Origin: Massilia sp. Leaf139
GTDB lineage: Bacteria; Pseudomonadota; Gammaproteobacteria; Burkholderiales; Burkholderiaceae_D
Assembly: GCF_001424165.1 (NCBI RefSeq)
Contig: NZ_LMOJ01000025.1
Coordinates: 392,134-456,133, forward strand
Direction: 5' to 3'
DNA length: 64,000 nt
Shown: positions 17,028 through 25,983 of the stretch, one piece after another
Layout of the letters: every line of letters starts with the position of its first letter
How positions within the stretch are numbered: position 1 is the first letter of the stretch
Translations under genes and position numbers: made by a program
The notes under the pieces: model-generated
The model's input: the letters and a program-made list of their open reading frames with translations, nothing else
Databases searched by the model: none
Told to the model about the DNA's origin: nothing

Positions 17028-17864
17028 CTAGGCTGCGTGGTCGGTGGACTCCGACAGGACGCGCCATTCGTCCAGCCCAGCGCGGCGGGCAGCGAGCGCG
17101 GCCTGCGTCATGGCAACGGCGTCGCTGCCAGCCAGCAACTGCTGCGGCGGCGTTTCCATCCCCGCAAGGCGAACGACGAGCGCAGCCAGCTTGACCGGAT
17201 CGCCCAGCTGCTTGCCTCGGTAGGGACTGTAGGCGTCCTCGACCGTACCTTGTGCGGCGTAGTCGTCGATCGTCTTCGCGCCATAGCGCACCGAGCTTGC
17301 ATCGAGGAATTCGGTCCGGAAGAAGCCGGGTTCGACCGCAGTCACGTGGATGCCGAATGGTTGCAGTTCGGTTGCCAGCGAAGCCGACAAGCCCTCGATC
17401 GCGTACTTGGTCGCGCAATACACCGAAGCGCCGCTGAAGCCGAGCAAGCCGCCGACCGAGCTGATATTGATGACGTGGCCGGCGCGCTGGCGCCGCATGA
17501 CGGGCAGCACTGCCTGCAGCATGTGCATCACGCCGTAGACATTCACGTCGAACTGACGTGCGACTGCGGCCATCGGCACTTCTTCCAGGTTGCCCATTTG
17601 TCCGTAGGCGGCATTATTGACGAGCACGTCGATCCGGCCGAAGCGCTCGACTGCGGCCTCGACGGCGGGAAGCGCCTGCGCTTCGATGGCGACGTCGAGG
17701 GCGAGCGGCAGCAGGCGCGCCGGATCGGCATCCGCGAAGCGCTCCTGCAATTGGGCCAGACTGCGGCCCGTAGCGACGACGTTGTCGCCGTGGGCGAGGG
17801 CGGCGCGGGCGATGTCGGCGCCGATGCCGCGACCGGCACCCGTGATGAACCAGGTTTTACGCAT
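17028..17864 (-). CDS. SDR family oxidoreductase
   Basis: A classical short-chain dehydrogenase of 278 residues. The N-terminal NAD(P) motif is TGAGRGIG, followed by NNAAYGQ, the catalytic Ser in NISSVGG, and YCATK (Tyr-x-x-x-Lys). ATG 17864 is used because GGAGAG lies about five bases upstream and the Rossmann fold starts here; the upstream extension to 17957 has no family match. The substrate is unknown. It precedes the AraC regulator on the same strand, an arrangement that suggests regulated detoxification or carbonyl reduction. Confidence 0.9.
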   Translation of the reverse strand: MRKTWFITGAGRGIGADIARAALAHGDNVVATGRSLAQLQERFADADPARLLPLALDVAIEAQALPAVEAAVERFGRIDVLVNNAAYGQMGNLEEVPMAAVARQFDVNVYGVMHMLQAVLPVMRRQRAGHVINISSVGGLLGFSGASVYCATKYAIEGLSASLATELQPFGIHVTAVEPGFFRTEFLDASSVRYGAKTIDDYAAQGTVEDAYSPYRGKQLGDPVKLAALVVRLAGMETPPQQLLAGSDAVAMTQAALAARRAGLDEWRVLSESTDHAA

Positions 17865-17996
17865 GATTGCTCTCCATGTTGTGCCATGCGAATGGCGTTG
17901 ATATGGACAGCATGGTAGGGCGCGACCTGCACGCCGGTTTGCCTGAAACTCCGGCAAGCTGGCACGATCCTCGCCATCTGCATGGTGGGCAGCGGG

Positions 17997-18509
17997 TCAG
18001 GCGGCCCCGGTCGTGCCGAAGCGTCCGCCGTGGAACAGCAAGCCGGCCTGCGGCTGCACATTGCAGTCCTCGACTTCGCCCACAAAAATCACGTGGTCGC
18101 CTTCCGGATAGCGGCTGCGGTTATGGCATTCGAACCAGGCGGTCACGCCTTTCAGGATCGGCAGGCCGGTGCGCGAGAGTTCGTAGTCGACGCCCTCGAA
18201 GGGATCGATCCCGCTGCGGCGCGAGAAGCGCAGGGCCAGGTCTTGCTGGCCGGCGGCGAGCACGTTGATGACGTAATGCGAGTTGCCGCTGAAGACAGGC
18301 ATGCTGTTGGCGCCCGCGCCCAGGCTCCACAGCACCAGCGGCGGATCGAGCGAGACGGAATTGAACGAACTGGCGGTCAGGCCGCGGAAGCTGCCGTCGG
18401 CAAGCCGCGTCGTGATCACGGTCACGCCGGTGGCGAACTGCGACAGCGCCTGGCGGAAATGCGCCGAGTCGAATCCGCGCTCGGTGGCGCGGGGAGAGCG
18501 TGTGTTCAT
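17997..18509 (-). CDS. flavin reductase-like FMN-binding protein
   Basis: A 170-residue flavin_reduct domain protein (PF01613). It shows FATGVTVITTRLADGSFRGL near the N-terminus, then LTASSFNSVSLDPPLVLWSL, and a C-terminal YPEGDHVIFVGEVEDC. Such proteins reduce FMN or FAD with NAD(P)H, usually for a partner monooxygenase, but none is nearby. The chosen start at 18509 (MNTRSPRA) has an AGGG site; an ATG at 18536 (MSVQLSRV) is an alternative adding nine residues. It is divergent from msrA. Confidence 0.87.
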   Translation of the reverse strand: MNTRSPRATERGFDSAHFRQALSQFATGVTVITTRLADGSFRGLTASSFNSVSLDPPLVLWSLGAGANSMPVFSGNSHYVINVLAAGQQDLALRFSRRSGIDPFEGVDYELSRTGLPILKGVTAWFECHNRSRYPEGDHVIFVGEVEDCNVQPQAGLLFHGGRFGTTGAA

Positions 18510-18662
18510 TGGTACCCTGGAAAGTTGCACGCTCATTATGCCATCGCCGCCCGGCGGCCGTCGCCACGACAGGGCGGGCCCTTCCGCAAAAGCTAACGCG
18601 CCAGCATGGCGGAGCACTTTGCGTTAGCATCGACCCATCTGGAACAACAGGCGAGGCATGGC

Positions 18663-19202
18663 ATGAGCGAGCAAGGACAGCGTGAGGTAGCGATTCTGGG
18701 CGGCGGATGTTTCTGGTGCGTCGAGGCCGTGTACCTCGAGGTGCGCGGGGTCACGCGCGTCGAATCGGGCTATATGGGCGGACATGTCGTGAACCCGACC
18801 TACGAGCAGGTATGCGGCGCCGGCACCGGGCACGCCGAGGTCGTGCGCCTCGAATTCGATCCGGCCGTCATCAGCTACCGCGACATCCTGCAGATCTTCT
18901 TCACCATCCACGATCCGACCACCCAAGACCGCCAGGGCAACGACGTCGGCCCGCAATACCGCTCGGTGATCTTCTTCGAGAACCCGGAGCAGGAAGCGAC
19001 CGCGCGCCAGGTGATGGCGGAAATGGCCGCGGTCTGGGACGCGCCGCTGGTGACGCAGCTGGCGCCGAGCGAGACCTGGTACAAGGCCGAGGAATATCAC
19101 CAGAATTACTATGCCCAGCACCCGATGCAGGGGTATTGCGCGTTCGTGGTGGCGCCGAAGGTGGCGAAGTTTCGCAAGACGTTTTCGCACTGGATGAAAT
19201 GA
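18663..19202 (+). CDS. msrA: peptide methionine (S)-S-oxide reductase
   Basis: Repairs S-epimers of methionine sulfoxide in proteins, in the cytoplasm. The 179-residue protein has the active-site GGGCFWCVEAVY with nucleophile Cys16, the substrate region YMGGHVVNPTYEQVCGAGTGHAE, and YHQNYYAQHP. ATG 18663 is preferred over the upstream ATG 18606 because MSEQGQREVAILGGGCFWC gives the normal family N-terminus and GAGG lies upstream. Convergent with cfa; a stem of eight perfect pairs lies between them. Confidence 0.95.
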   Translation: MSEQGQREVAILGGGCFWCVEAVYLEVRGVTRVESGYMGGHVVNPTYEQVCGAGTGHAEVVRLEFDPAVISYRDILQIFFTIHDPTTQDRQGNDVGPQYRSVIFFENPEQEATARQVMAEMAAVWDAPLVTQLAPSETWYKAEEYHQNYYAQHPMQGYCAFVVAPKVAKFRKTFSHWMK

Positions 19203-19207
19203 CCTGG

Positions 19208-19231
19208 GGCGCATCGGCCTTGTGATGCGCC
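19208..19231. terminator. hairpin between convergent msrA and cfa
   Basis: An 8-bp perfect stem GGCGCATC/GATGCGCC (19208-19215 with 19224-19231), with no T-run on either side; possibly a shared 3' end structure. Confidence 0.3.
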
Positions 19232-19240
19232 GCCCGCGCC

Positions 19241-20443
19241 TTACGAATACATGTACTTGCGCGACCATGGCATCTGCGCCGGGTCTTCCCCCGCCTTGCC
19301 GCCCACGATCTGGTACAGGCTGATCCAGTCGTGGGCAAAGGCGTAGGCGCAGCCGGCCAGGTAGACGTGCCAGATGCGCAGGCGTTTCGGATCGGTCAGG
19401 CGGCCGATGTCGTCCAGCCGGTTCTCGAAATTCTCCGTCCACAGGGTGCAGGTGCGGGCGTAGTGGCGGCGCAGGTTTTCGACGTCGCGTACCTCCAGGC
19501 CGCCTTGCTGCATGGCCTTGATCACCGTCGACAGGTGGGCCAGCTCTCCCTGCGGGAACACGTACTGGTCGATGAACTCGCCGCCGCCGTAGGGCGTGGC
19601 GCGGGCGGCGACGTCGGTGGTGGTGATCCCGTGGTTCATGACCACGCCGCCCGGCGCCAGCAGGGCGGCGATCTTGCCGAAGTAGGCGGCCAGGTGCTGC
19701 AGGCCCACGTGCTCGAACATGCCGACGCTGGTGATGCGGTCGAATTCGCCGTCGAGGTCGCGGTAATCCTGCAGGCGGATCTCGACCAGCCCCTCCAGCC
19801 CGGCGCGGGCCACGCGTTCGCGCGCGAGCTGCGCCTGGTTTTCCGAGAGCGTGATGCCGACGCAGCGCGCGCCGAAGCGTTCGGCCGCGCGGATCGCCAG
19901 CGCGCCCCAGCCGCAGCCGATGTCGAGCAAACGCTGGCCCGGACGCAGGTCGATCTTGCGCAGGATGTGGTCGATCTTCTTGACCTGCGCGCCGGCCAGG
20001 TCTTCGTCGCCGTCCTCGAAATAGGCGCAGGAATACACCAGGTTCGGATCGAGCCAGGCGGCATAGAAATCGTTGGAGACGTCGTAGTGGTAGCGGATCG
20101 CCTCGGCGTCGCGCGCGCGCGTGTGCTTCGAGAACAGGCGCAGGGGATTCGGACGGCGCCTGGCGTCGCCCCTGGCGGCGGCCAGGGCGCTGCCGATGTG
20201 GATCATGTCGGCGGCGCGGCCGCGGATTTCGAGCGCGCCTTCGACATAGGCCCGTCCCAGGCTGTAGAGGGTGGGGGAGAGCAGGTAGCGCAGGCTGGAG
20301 GGATGAGGCACGCGGATCGTCACGCGCGGCGGGTCGGACGAAAAATCCAGGTGCTCCCCGTTCCACAGTTCCACGCGCAAGGGTAAGGATAGCTGGCTGC
20401 GCAGGCCGCTGCTCCAGGCGCTGAGCTTCATCTCGGTGAACAT
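19241..20443 (-). CDS. cfa: cyclopropane-fatty-acyl-phospholipid synthase family
   Basis: A SAM-dependent methyltransferase of the CFA/mycolic-acid synthase family, 400 residues. An N-terminal substrate-handling domain (about 1-110) is followed by the catalytic fold: IRYHYDVSNDFYAAWLDPN, YSCAYFE, the SAM motif LLDIGCGWGALAIRAAE, and SVGMFEHVG. It adds a methylene bridge to unsaturated phospholipid acyl chains, typically in stationary phase or acid stress. The C-terminal CAYAFAHDWISLYQIVG matches the family. Alternative start ATG 20431 would remove four residues. Confidence 0.9.
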   Translation of the reverse strand: MFTEMKLSAWSSGLRSQLSLPLRVELWNGEHLDFSSDPPRVTIRVPHPSSLRYLLSPTLYSLGRAYVEGALEIRGRAADMIHIGSALAAARGDARRRPNPLRLFSKHTRARDAEAIRYHYDVSNDFYAAWLDPNLVYSCAYFEDGDEDLAGAQVKKIDHILRKIDLRPGQRLLDIGCGWGALAIRAAERFGARCVGITLSENQAQLARERVARAGLEGLVEIRLQDYRDLDGEFDRITSVGMFEHVGLQHLAAYFGKIAALLAPGGVVMNHGITTTDVAARATPYGGGEFIDQYVFPQGELAHLSTVIKAMQQGGLEVRDVENLRRHYARTCTLWTENFENRLDDIGRLTDPKRLRIWHVYLAGCAYAFAHDWISLYQIVGGKAGEDPAQMPWSRKYMYS

Positions 20444-20662
20444 GGCTTCCTCCGGCGGTAAGCGCGCCGGCCAGAGCGCGCCGGCATCGAAACCCGCCTT
20501 CGGAGCGTAGTGCAGCGGTAGCTACGCACCGGCTGCCATCACCCGCTAAAACGGGTTCCTACGAGCCTGTGAAAAAATCACCATGGCTGCGTTGCACCGC
20601 CTCGCCGTACCCTCGTACTGTCTTCGTCGGCGCGCCTTGCCCTGACAATTTTTTCACACGCT
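20444..20662. other. 219-base intergenic region holding a palindromic element
   Basis: No ORF is supported. It contains a short hairpin (GCGTAG 20505-20510 with CTACGC 20522-20527), a second small stem ACCCG/CGGGT near 20541-20556, and the larger inverted-repeat element listed separately. No T-run follows either small stem. Confidence 0.5.
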
Positions 20663-20663
20663 C
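20563..20663. repeat. about 100-bp element with 25-bp imperfect terminal inverted repeats
   Basis: The left arm 20563-20587 and the right arm 20639-20663 match in 20 of 25 positions when one is inverted; both carry TGTGAAAAAAT. The 51-base centre is GC-rich and unrelated to the neighbouring genes. It could be a MITE-like or intergenic mosaic repeat. It occurs once in this window, so its repeat status is inferred. Confidence 0.5.
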
Positions 20664-21880
20664 TACGGTTGCAAACGCTGCCGTGCCCAGCTTCCGTCTT
20701 CCTGCCGCTCGTAGACGATGCGGTCGTGGAAACGCGAACGGCGCCCCTGCCAGAACTCGATGCGCTCGGGCACCAGGCGGAAGCCGCCCCAGTTGGCGGG
20801 ACGCGCCGGCGCGTCGCCGGCGGAGGCGGCGACCGCTTCGTAGTTCCGTTCCAGGGCCGCGCGGTTGTCGATCGGCGCGCTCTGCTGGGAGGCGATCGCC
20901 GACAGGCGGCTCTTCAACGGCCTGCTATGGAAATACTTGTCGCTTTCTTCGGCCGAGGTCGTTTCGACCCGGCCTTCGATGCGCACTTGGCGTTCAAGTT
21001 CGCTCCAGAAGAATAGCAGCGCCGCATACGGATTGGCGCGCAATTCCTGAGCTTTTCGACTGTCGTAGTTGGTGTACCAGGTGAAACCGCGCTCATCGAA
21101 TTGTTTTACCAACACGATGCGCGAACTCGGGCGGCCATCTGCCGCCACCGTCGCCACATTCATCGCATTCGGTTCGTTCACCTGCGCCTTCAAGGCCTGT
21201 TCGAACCAGCGCGTGAACTGCAGCATCGGGTCGTCCAATACGTCGTCTTCGTTCAGGCTGGCCTGGCCGTAATCCTTGCGCAAATCGGCCACCGCCTCGC
21301 CGATCGCCGGCGCGTTCGGGGCCGCGCTACTCCCTGCAACGGCACCGGCGTCGATGCCGCGGCGGCGCGCCATGGCCTCGCCCAGTTGCGCCATCTGCGC
21401 GGGCGAGAACAGGCGCAGCGCCATCGGCGCCATCGTGTTTTCCTCGCGCTCCATGTGGGCCGAATAGCGCTGGCAGAAGCGCTGCACGGCGGAGGCCGAC
21501 AGGGTGCTGGCGCTGCCCTCGGCAATCGCCGTCAGCTGCTCGTGCAGGTCTTGCCAGAGGGTGTCCATGTCCTTGTGGTCTTGCAGGATCACCGGCGCCA
21601 GCGCCTGCAGCGTGGCGGCGTCGTCGCCCTGCGCCACGGCGCGCAGCATTGGGATCAGGTTCTGCTCCTCGTCGTCGTGGTGCAGGTGCGCGGCCTTCTC
21701 GAAATACTTCAGCACGGCGCCGGCGGCCTGGCGTGCGGCCTCGTCGGCACCGTGTTCGGGCAGGTGCGACAGCAGGCGCTCGAGCGTGCTCAGTTGCTTG
21801 CGGATGCGGCCGTGGCAGTGCTTGAGCACGGCGATCGGCTGGTCGAAGCCGGGCGCCGTATCAGGAAGGAAATCGTTCAT
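20663..21880 (-). CDS. pdxH: hemerythrin-like domain fused to pyridoxine 5'-phosphate oxidase
   Basis: One uninterrupted frame of 405 residues. Residues about 1-172 are an HHE cation-binding (hemerythrin-like, PF01814) domain with candidate iron ligands His21/His23, His65, His67-68, Glu71-72, His102 (DHKDMD), His142 and Glu146 (HMEREE). A short Ala/Gly linker follows. Residues about 194-405 are a full PdxH: RIVLVK, YTNYDSRKA, ERQVRIEGR, YFHSRP, WGGFR, EFWQGR and the RFHDR active-site segment. PdxH is normally about 215-220 residues and acts alone as an FMN enzyme making pyridoxal 5'-phosphate using O2. No in-frame ATG lies at the join, but a GTG near residue 197 could allow a separate PdxH. 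It is divergent from tcdA. Confidence 0.88.
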   Translation of the reverse strand: MNDFLPDTAPGFDQPIAVLKHCHGRIRKQLSTLERLLSHLPEHGADEAARQAAGAVLKYFEKAAHLHHDDEEQNLIPMLRAVAQGDDAATLQALAPVILQDHKDMDTLWQDLHEQLTAIAEGSASTLSASAVQRFCQRYSAHMEREENTMAPMALRLFSPAQMAQLGEAMARRRGIDAGAVAGSSAAPNAPAIGEAVADLRKDYGQASLNEDDVLDDPMLQFTRWFEQALKAQVNEPNAMNVATVAADGRPSSRIVLVKQFDERGFTWYTNYDSRKAQELRANPYAALLFFWSELERQVRIEGRVETTSAEESDKYFHSRPLKSRLSAIASQQSAPIDNRAALERNYEAVAASAGDAPARPANWGGFRLVPERIEFWQGRRSRFHDRIVYERQEDGSWARQRLQP

Positions 21881-21968
21881 GTGCGTATTTTTGACAGAGG
21901 GAAGTTTTTTGATTGACAGAGCGCTATTTTAGTGCGGGCGCGAAAGATCCGTCCGGTAAAATGGCCGG

Positions 21969-22829
21969 ATGAACGCAATCGAATCCCCACTCTTTTCGGC
22001 GCCGCAAGGCGATGACATCGACTTCGCGCGCCGCTTCGGCGGCGTTGGCCGTCTCTACGGCGAGCGTGCACTGGAACGTTTTAGAACGGCGCACGTTTGC
22101 GTGATCGGGGTGGGCGGCGTCGGCTCGTGGCTGGTCGAGGCGCTGGCGCGTAGTGCGGTCGGCCGCCTGACCCTGATCGACCTCGACAACGTGGCCGAAT
22201 CGAACATCAATCGCCAGATCCAGGCGCTGACCGAGACCATCGGCCAGCCCAAGATCGAGGCGCTGCGCGACCGCATCGCTGGGATCAATCCCTATTGCCA
22301 AGTGACCCTGGTCGAGGATTTCATCGAACCGGACAATATTGCCCAGATGATCGGCGGCAAGGGCTTCGATTACGTCGTCGATGCCATCGACAGCGTGAAA
22401 GCCAAGGCCGCGCTGATCGCGTTCTGCCGCGAGCAGGGCATCCCGCTGCTGACCAGCGGCGGCGCCGGCGGCCAGCTCGACCCGACCAAGATCGAAGTGC
22501 GCGACCTGGCCCGCACCGAGCAGGAACCGCTGCTGAAGAAGGTGCGCAAGGTCTTGCGTGCGCAGTATGGTTTTTCGCGCGGCGAGAAGCAGAAATACCA
22601 TATCGACGCCGTGTTTTCGATGGAGCCGCTGCGCTATCCGGAAGCGGAGGACGCTTGCGAGATCGAATCGAGCATCACCGGCCTGAATTGCGCCGGCTTC
22701 GGCTCGAGCATGGTGGTGACGGCCAGTTTCGGCATGATCGCGGCGGCCCACATCCTGCGCAAGATGGCGGAGGCTGCATCGAGCGAGCTGGTGCAAGCCG
22801 TCCCGCAGCCCGAGTTTGTAAGCGTCTGA
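21969..22829 (+). CDS. tcdA: tRNA threonylcarbamoyladenosine dehydratase
   Basis: An E1-like ATP-dependent enzyme (TcdA/CsdL) that cyclises t6A37 to ct6A in tRNA. The 286-residue protein has the nucleotide motif VIGVGGVGSWLVEALARS, the Asp-Asn pair LIDLDNVAESNINRQ, and the LLTSGGAGGQLDPTK loop. ATG 21969 follows a GGCCGG leader with no clear ribosome site. The same pathway starts with the Sua5-type gene at 8280, although the two are not linked. It is divergent from the hemerythrin-PdxH gene. Confidence 0.93.
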   Translation: MNAIESPLFSAPQGDDIDFARRFGGVGRLYGERALERFRTAHVCVIGVGGVGSWLVEALARSAVGRLTLIDLDNVAESNINRQIQALTETIGQPKIEALRDRIAGINPYCQVTLVEDFIEPDNIAQMIGGKGFDYVVDAIDSVKAKAALIAFCREQGIPLLTSGGAGGQLDPTKIEVRDLARTEQEPLLKKVRKVLRAQYGFSRGEKQKYHIDAVFSMEPLRYPEAEDACEIESSITGLNCAGFGSSMVVTASFGMIAAAHILRKMAEAASSELVQAVPQPEFVSV

Positions 22830-22904
22830 GTCACCGCTGGGCAGGCCGACGCGGGCTTGCTATGATGGGATGTCGATTGAACTCCTGTCATTGAAAGAGC
22901 CCAC

Positions 22905-23561
22905 ATGATGCGTCGTATCACTTTAGCCGCCCTGATGCTGGCGGCCTCCGCCGCCCACGCCCAGCAAGCCACTCCGGCCGTCACGCCGGCCAATGCGCCG
23001 ACGCCGGCTGCCGCACCGGCCACCCCTGCCGCCACCGACCAGGCGGCCACCGCTGTGCGCCAGCAAGGCGTCCAGAGCGCCGCCGACCAGGCCGCCGCCA
23101 CCTCGCAGCAGGCCGCCGGCCAGGCTGCCGCCCCGACCGAACCGAGTGCCGCGGCCCAGGCCGCCGCCGCCGCGCAAGCCGCGCAGCCGGTGCCGCCGAC
23201 GCCGTCCGGCCCCCAGCTGCAAATCGTCGACCGCGTGGTCGGCAAGGGCAAGGAAGCCAGCATCGGCAACCAGGTGCGCGTCAATTACACGGGCTGGTTC
23301 CACAAGCCGCTGTCGAGCACTGGCCGCGGCCGCAAATTCGATTCCTCGCTCGACGCCGGCCGCGAGCCGCTCGAATTCCGCCTCGGCGCCGGCCAGGTCA
23401 TCAAGGGCTGGGAGCAGGGCGTGGCCGGCATGAAGGTCGGCGGCAAGCGCACCCTGATCATTCCGAGCCAGCTCGCCTACGGCAAGCGCGGCGCGCCGGG
23501 CGGCTCGATTCCGCCGGACAGCGATCTGATTTTTGATGTGGAACTGCTCGGCGTTAAATAA
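22905..23561 (+). CDS. FKBP-type peptidyl-prolyl isomerase, secreted
   Basis: A 218-residue precursor with a signal peptide (MRRITLAALMLAASAAHAQQ). A long low-complexity linker rich in Ala, Pro, Gln and Thr follows (about residues 20-105). The C-terminal FKBP domain (about 108-218) shows VRVNYTGWFHKPL, GAGQVIKGWEQGVAGMKVGG, RTLIIPSQLAYGKRG and GSIPPDSDLIFDVELLGV. The core residues for proline binding and catalysis (Tyr, Trp, Phe of the FKBP pocket) look present. Likely a periplasmic fold catalyst. Two adjacent ATGs (22905 and 22908) are possible starts. cysK follows 26 bases later. Confidence 0.9.
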   Translation: MMRRITLAALMLAASAAHAQQATPAVTPANAPTPAAAPATPAATDQAATAVRQQGVQSAADQAAATSQQAAGQAAAPTEPSAAAQAAAAAQAAQPVPPTPSGPQLQIVDRVVGKGKEASIGNQVRVNYTGWFHKPLSSTGRGRKFDSSLDAGREPLEFRLGAGQVIKGWEQGVAGMKVGGKRTLIIPSQLAYGKRGAPGGSIPPDSDLIFDVELLGVK

Positions 23562-23587
23562 CCTCAATCATTGGCGGGAGAACGGCT

Positions 23588-24529
<942 letters not shown>

Positions 24530-24536
24530 GCGTTAA

Positions 24537-24570
24537 TTGACGCGTGGACGGGGAACCCGTCCACCCTACA
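24537..24570. repeat. REP-like palindrome after cysK
   Basis: Stem GTGGACGGG/CCCGTCCAC with a GAA loop, ending CCTACA. The 34 bases match 61439-61472 (inverted) with one difference. A further partial copy, beginning GTAGGGTGG, follows at about 24590. Confidence 0.85.
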
Positions 24571-24691
24571 GCCACCGCCGTAGGGTGGTCAGCTCCACCA
24601 CCGCACGGTGCGCATCCGCACCGTATGCGCTGCCCACGCGGTGATCGATGGCAGCAAGATCATCCGGATCGATAACGGAGCCGGTAACGAT

Positions 24692-25639
24692 TTAAGCGAT
24701 CAACGCACACCGATGCTGCAAGGTTCCTTCTTCCACCTGCAGCGTGCAATGCCCGATCGCATACTCGTCCCGTAGTGTCGTCGCGATTCTGTCGATGGCG
24801 ACGTCGCCCGGATACCCGCCCGGCATCACCAGGTGCGCGGTCAGCGCCGTCTCGGTGGTGCTCATCGCCCAGATGTGCAGGTCGTGCACCCCGGCCACGC
24901 CCGGCTGGTCGGCCAGGAAATGCTTGATCGCGGCCGCGTCGACGCTGTCGGGCACGGCTGCCATCACCAGGCGCAGCGATTCGCGCAGCAGCGACCAGGT
25001 GCCGGCGACGATCACCAGCACGATTACCAGGCTGACCGCCGGGTCGAGCCAGGTCCAGCCGGTGCCCATGATGACCAGGCCCGAGACCACCACCCCCAGC
25101 GAGATCGCGGCGTCGGCCGCCATATGCAGGTAGGCGCCGCGGATATTCAAGTCGCCCTTGCTGCCAGCCATGAACAGCCAGGCCGAAAAGCCGTTGATCG
25201 CGACGCCGATGGCCGCCACCACCGACACCGTGAGTCCGGCCACGGGCGCGGGCGCCGTGAAGCGGTGCACGGCTTCCCAGGCGATGGCGCCGCAGGCGGC
25301 CAGCAGCAGCAGGGCATTGGCCAGCGCCGCCAGGATCGAGGAGCTGCGCATGCCGTAGGTGTAGCGCGCGCTCGGCGCGCGTTTGGCGAGCACCGCTGCG
25401 GCCCAGGCCAGCACCAGGCCCAGCACGTCCGACAGGTTATGGCCGGCGTCGGCCATCAGCGCCGTCGAGTTGGCCAGGAAACCGTAGACGAATTCGATGG
25501 CGACGAAGACCGCGTTGACGCCGATCGCCAGTGCGAAGGCGCGTCCGTGGCCGGCGGCGGGCGTGTGATGATGGTGGTGCCCATGGCCGTGGTGGTGGCC
25601 GTGGCCGTGATGGTGGTGATGATCGTGATCGTGGCTCAT
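24692..25639 (-). CDS. cation diffusion facilitator (CzcD/ZitB-like)
   Basis: An inner-membrane metal-proton antiporter, 315 residues. The N-terminus is a His-rich stretch (MSHDHDHHHHHGHGHH). About six membrane helices follow, with the metal site HNLSD in helix II (MADAGHNLSDVLGL) and HMAAD in helix V. The C-terminal cytoplasmic domain carries GVHDLHIWAMS and HCTLQVEE. It probably exports Zn, Cd or Co. The start overlaps the ArsR stop as ATGA, so the two are one operon under the operator at 25958. The metal preference cannot be told from sequence. Confidence 0.9.
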   Translation of the reverse strand: MSHDHDHHHHHGHGHHHGHGHHHHHTPAAGHGRAFALAIGVNAVFVAIEFVYGFLANSTALMADAGHNLSDVLGLVLAWAAAVLAKRAPSARYTYGMRSSSILAALANALLLLAACGAIAWEAVHRFTAPAPVAGLTVSVVAAIGVAINGFSAWLFMAGSKGDLNIRGAYLHMAADAAISLGVVVSGLVIMGTGWTWLDPAVSLVIVLVIVAGTWSLLRESLRLVMAAVPDSVDAAAIKHFLADQPGVAGVHDLHIWAMSTTETALTAHLVMPGGYPGDVAIDRIATTLRDEYAIGHCTLQVEEGTLQHRCALIA

Positions 25640-25953
25640 GCGTCCATTCCGGTGGTGGGTTCGGCGATGTGCTCGACCATGGTGGCGAGCAGGGTGCCGA
25701 TGTGGGCGTCGGCGGCGGCATAGAACACCTGCTTGCCCTGGCGCTCGGCTTTCACGATGCGCGCCGCGCGCAGCAGGCGCAAGTGGTGGCTGACGAGCGA
25801 GCTCGACAGGGTGAGGGTAGCGGCGATCTCGCCCACTGCGGTCGGCTGCGCCAGACAGGCCAGCACGATGCGCAGGCGGGTCGGATCGCCCAGCAAATGG
25901 AACAGATCGGCCATCTGGCCGATGGCATCCTCGGGGGTGTCGGGTGTCGCCAT
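25636..25953 (-). CDS. ArsR/SmtB family metal-sensing repressor
   Basis: A winged-helix repressor of 105 residues (108 if it starts at 25962). It shows DLFHLLGDPTRLRIVLACL, the recognition helix LSSSLVSHHLRLLRAA and a wing AERQGKQVFYAA. In the C-terminal helix, DAHIGTLLATMVEHIAE supplies the Asp-His and His-Glu spacing of the CzrA/SmtB alpha-5 zinc site. Start 25953 is preferred because ATG 25962 lies inside the operator; neither has a strong ribosome site. Predicted to repress itself and the CDF pump until zinc or a similar metal binds. Confidence 0.88.
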   Translation of the reverse strand: MATPDTPEDAIGQMADLFHLLGDPTRLRIVLACLAQPTAVGEIAATLTLSSSLVSHHLRLLRAARIVKAERQGKQVFYAAADAHIGTLLATMVEHIAEPTTGMDA

Positions 25954-25957
25954 TGTT

Positions 25958-25983
25958 AACATGTGAATAGTTGTTCACATGTT
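25958..25983. promoter_or_regulatory. palindromic operator of the ArsR-CDF operon
   Basis: A perfect 10-bp inverted repeat AACATGTGAA / TTCACATGTT with a 6-base spacer. Its TGAA-N6-TTCA core is the one known for SmtB/CzrA-type operators. It sits immediately before the ArsR start, as expected for autoregulation. Confidence 0.8.

Noticed and set aside
20541..20556. ACCCG/CGGGT stem as a terminator of the hemerythrin-PdxH gene
   Set aside because: Five pairs only and no T-run; too weak to call.
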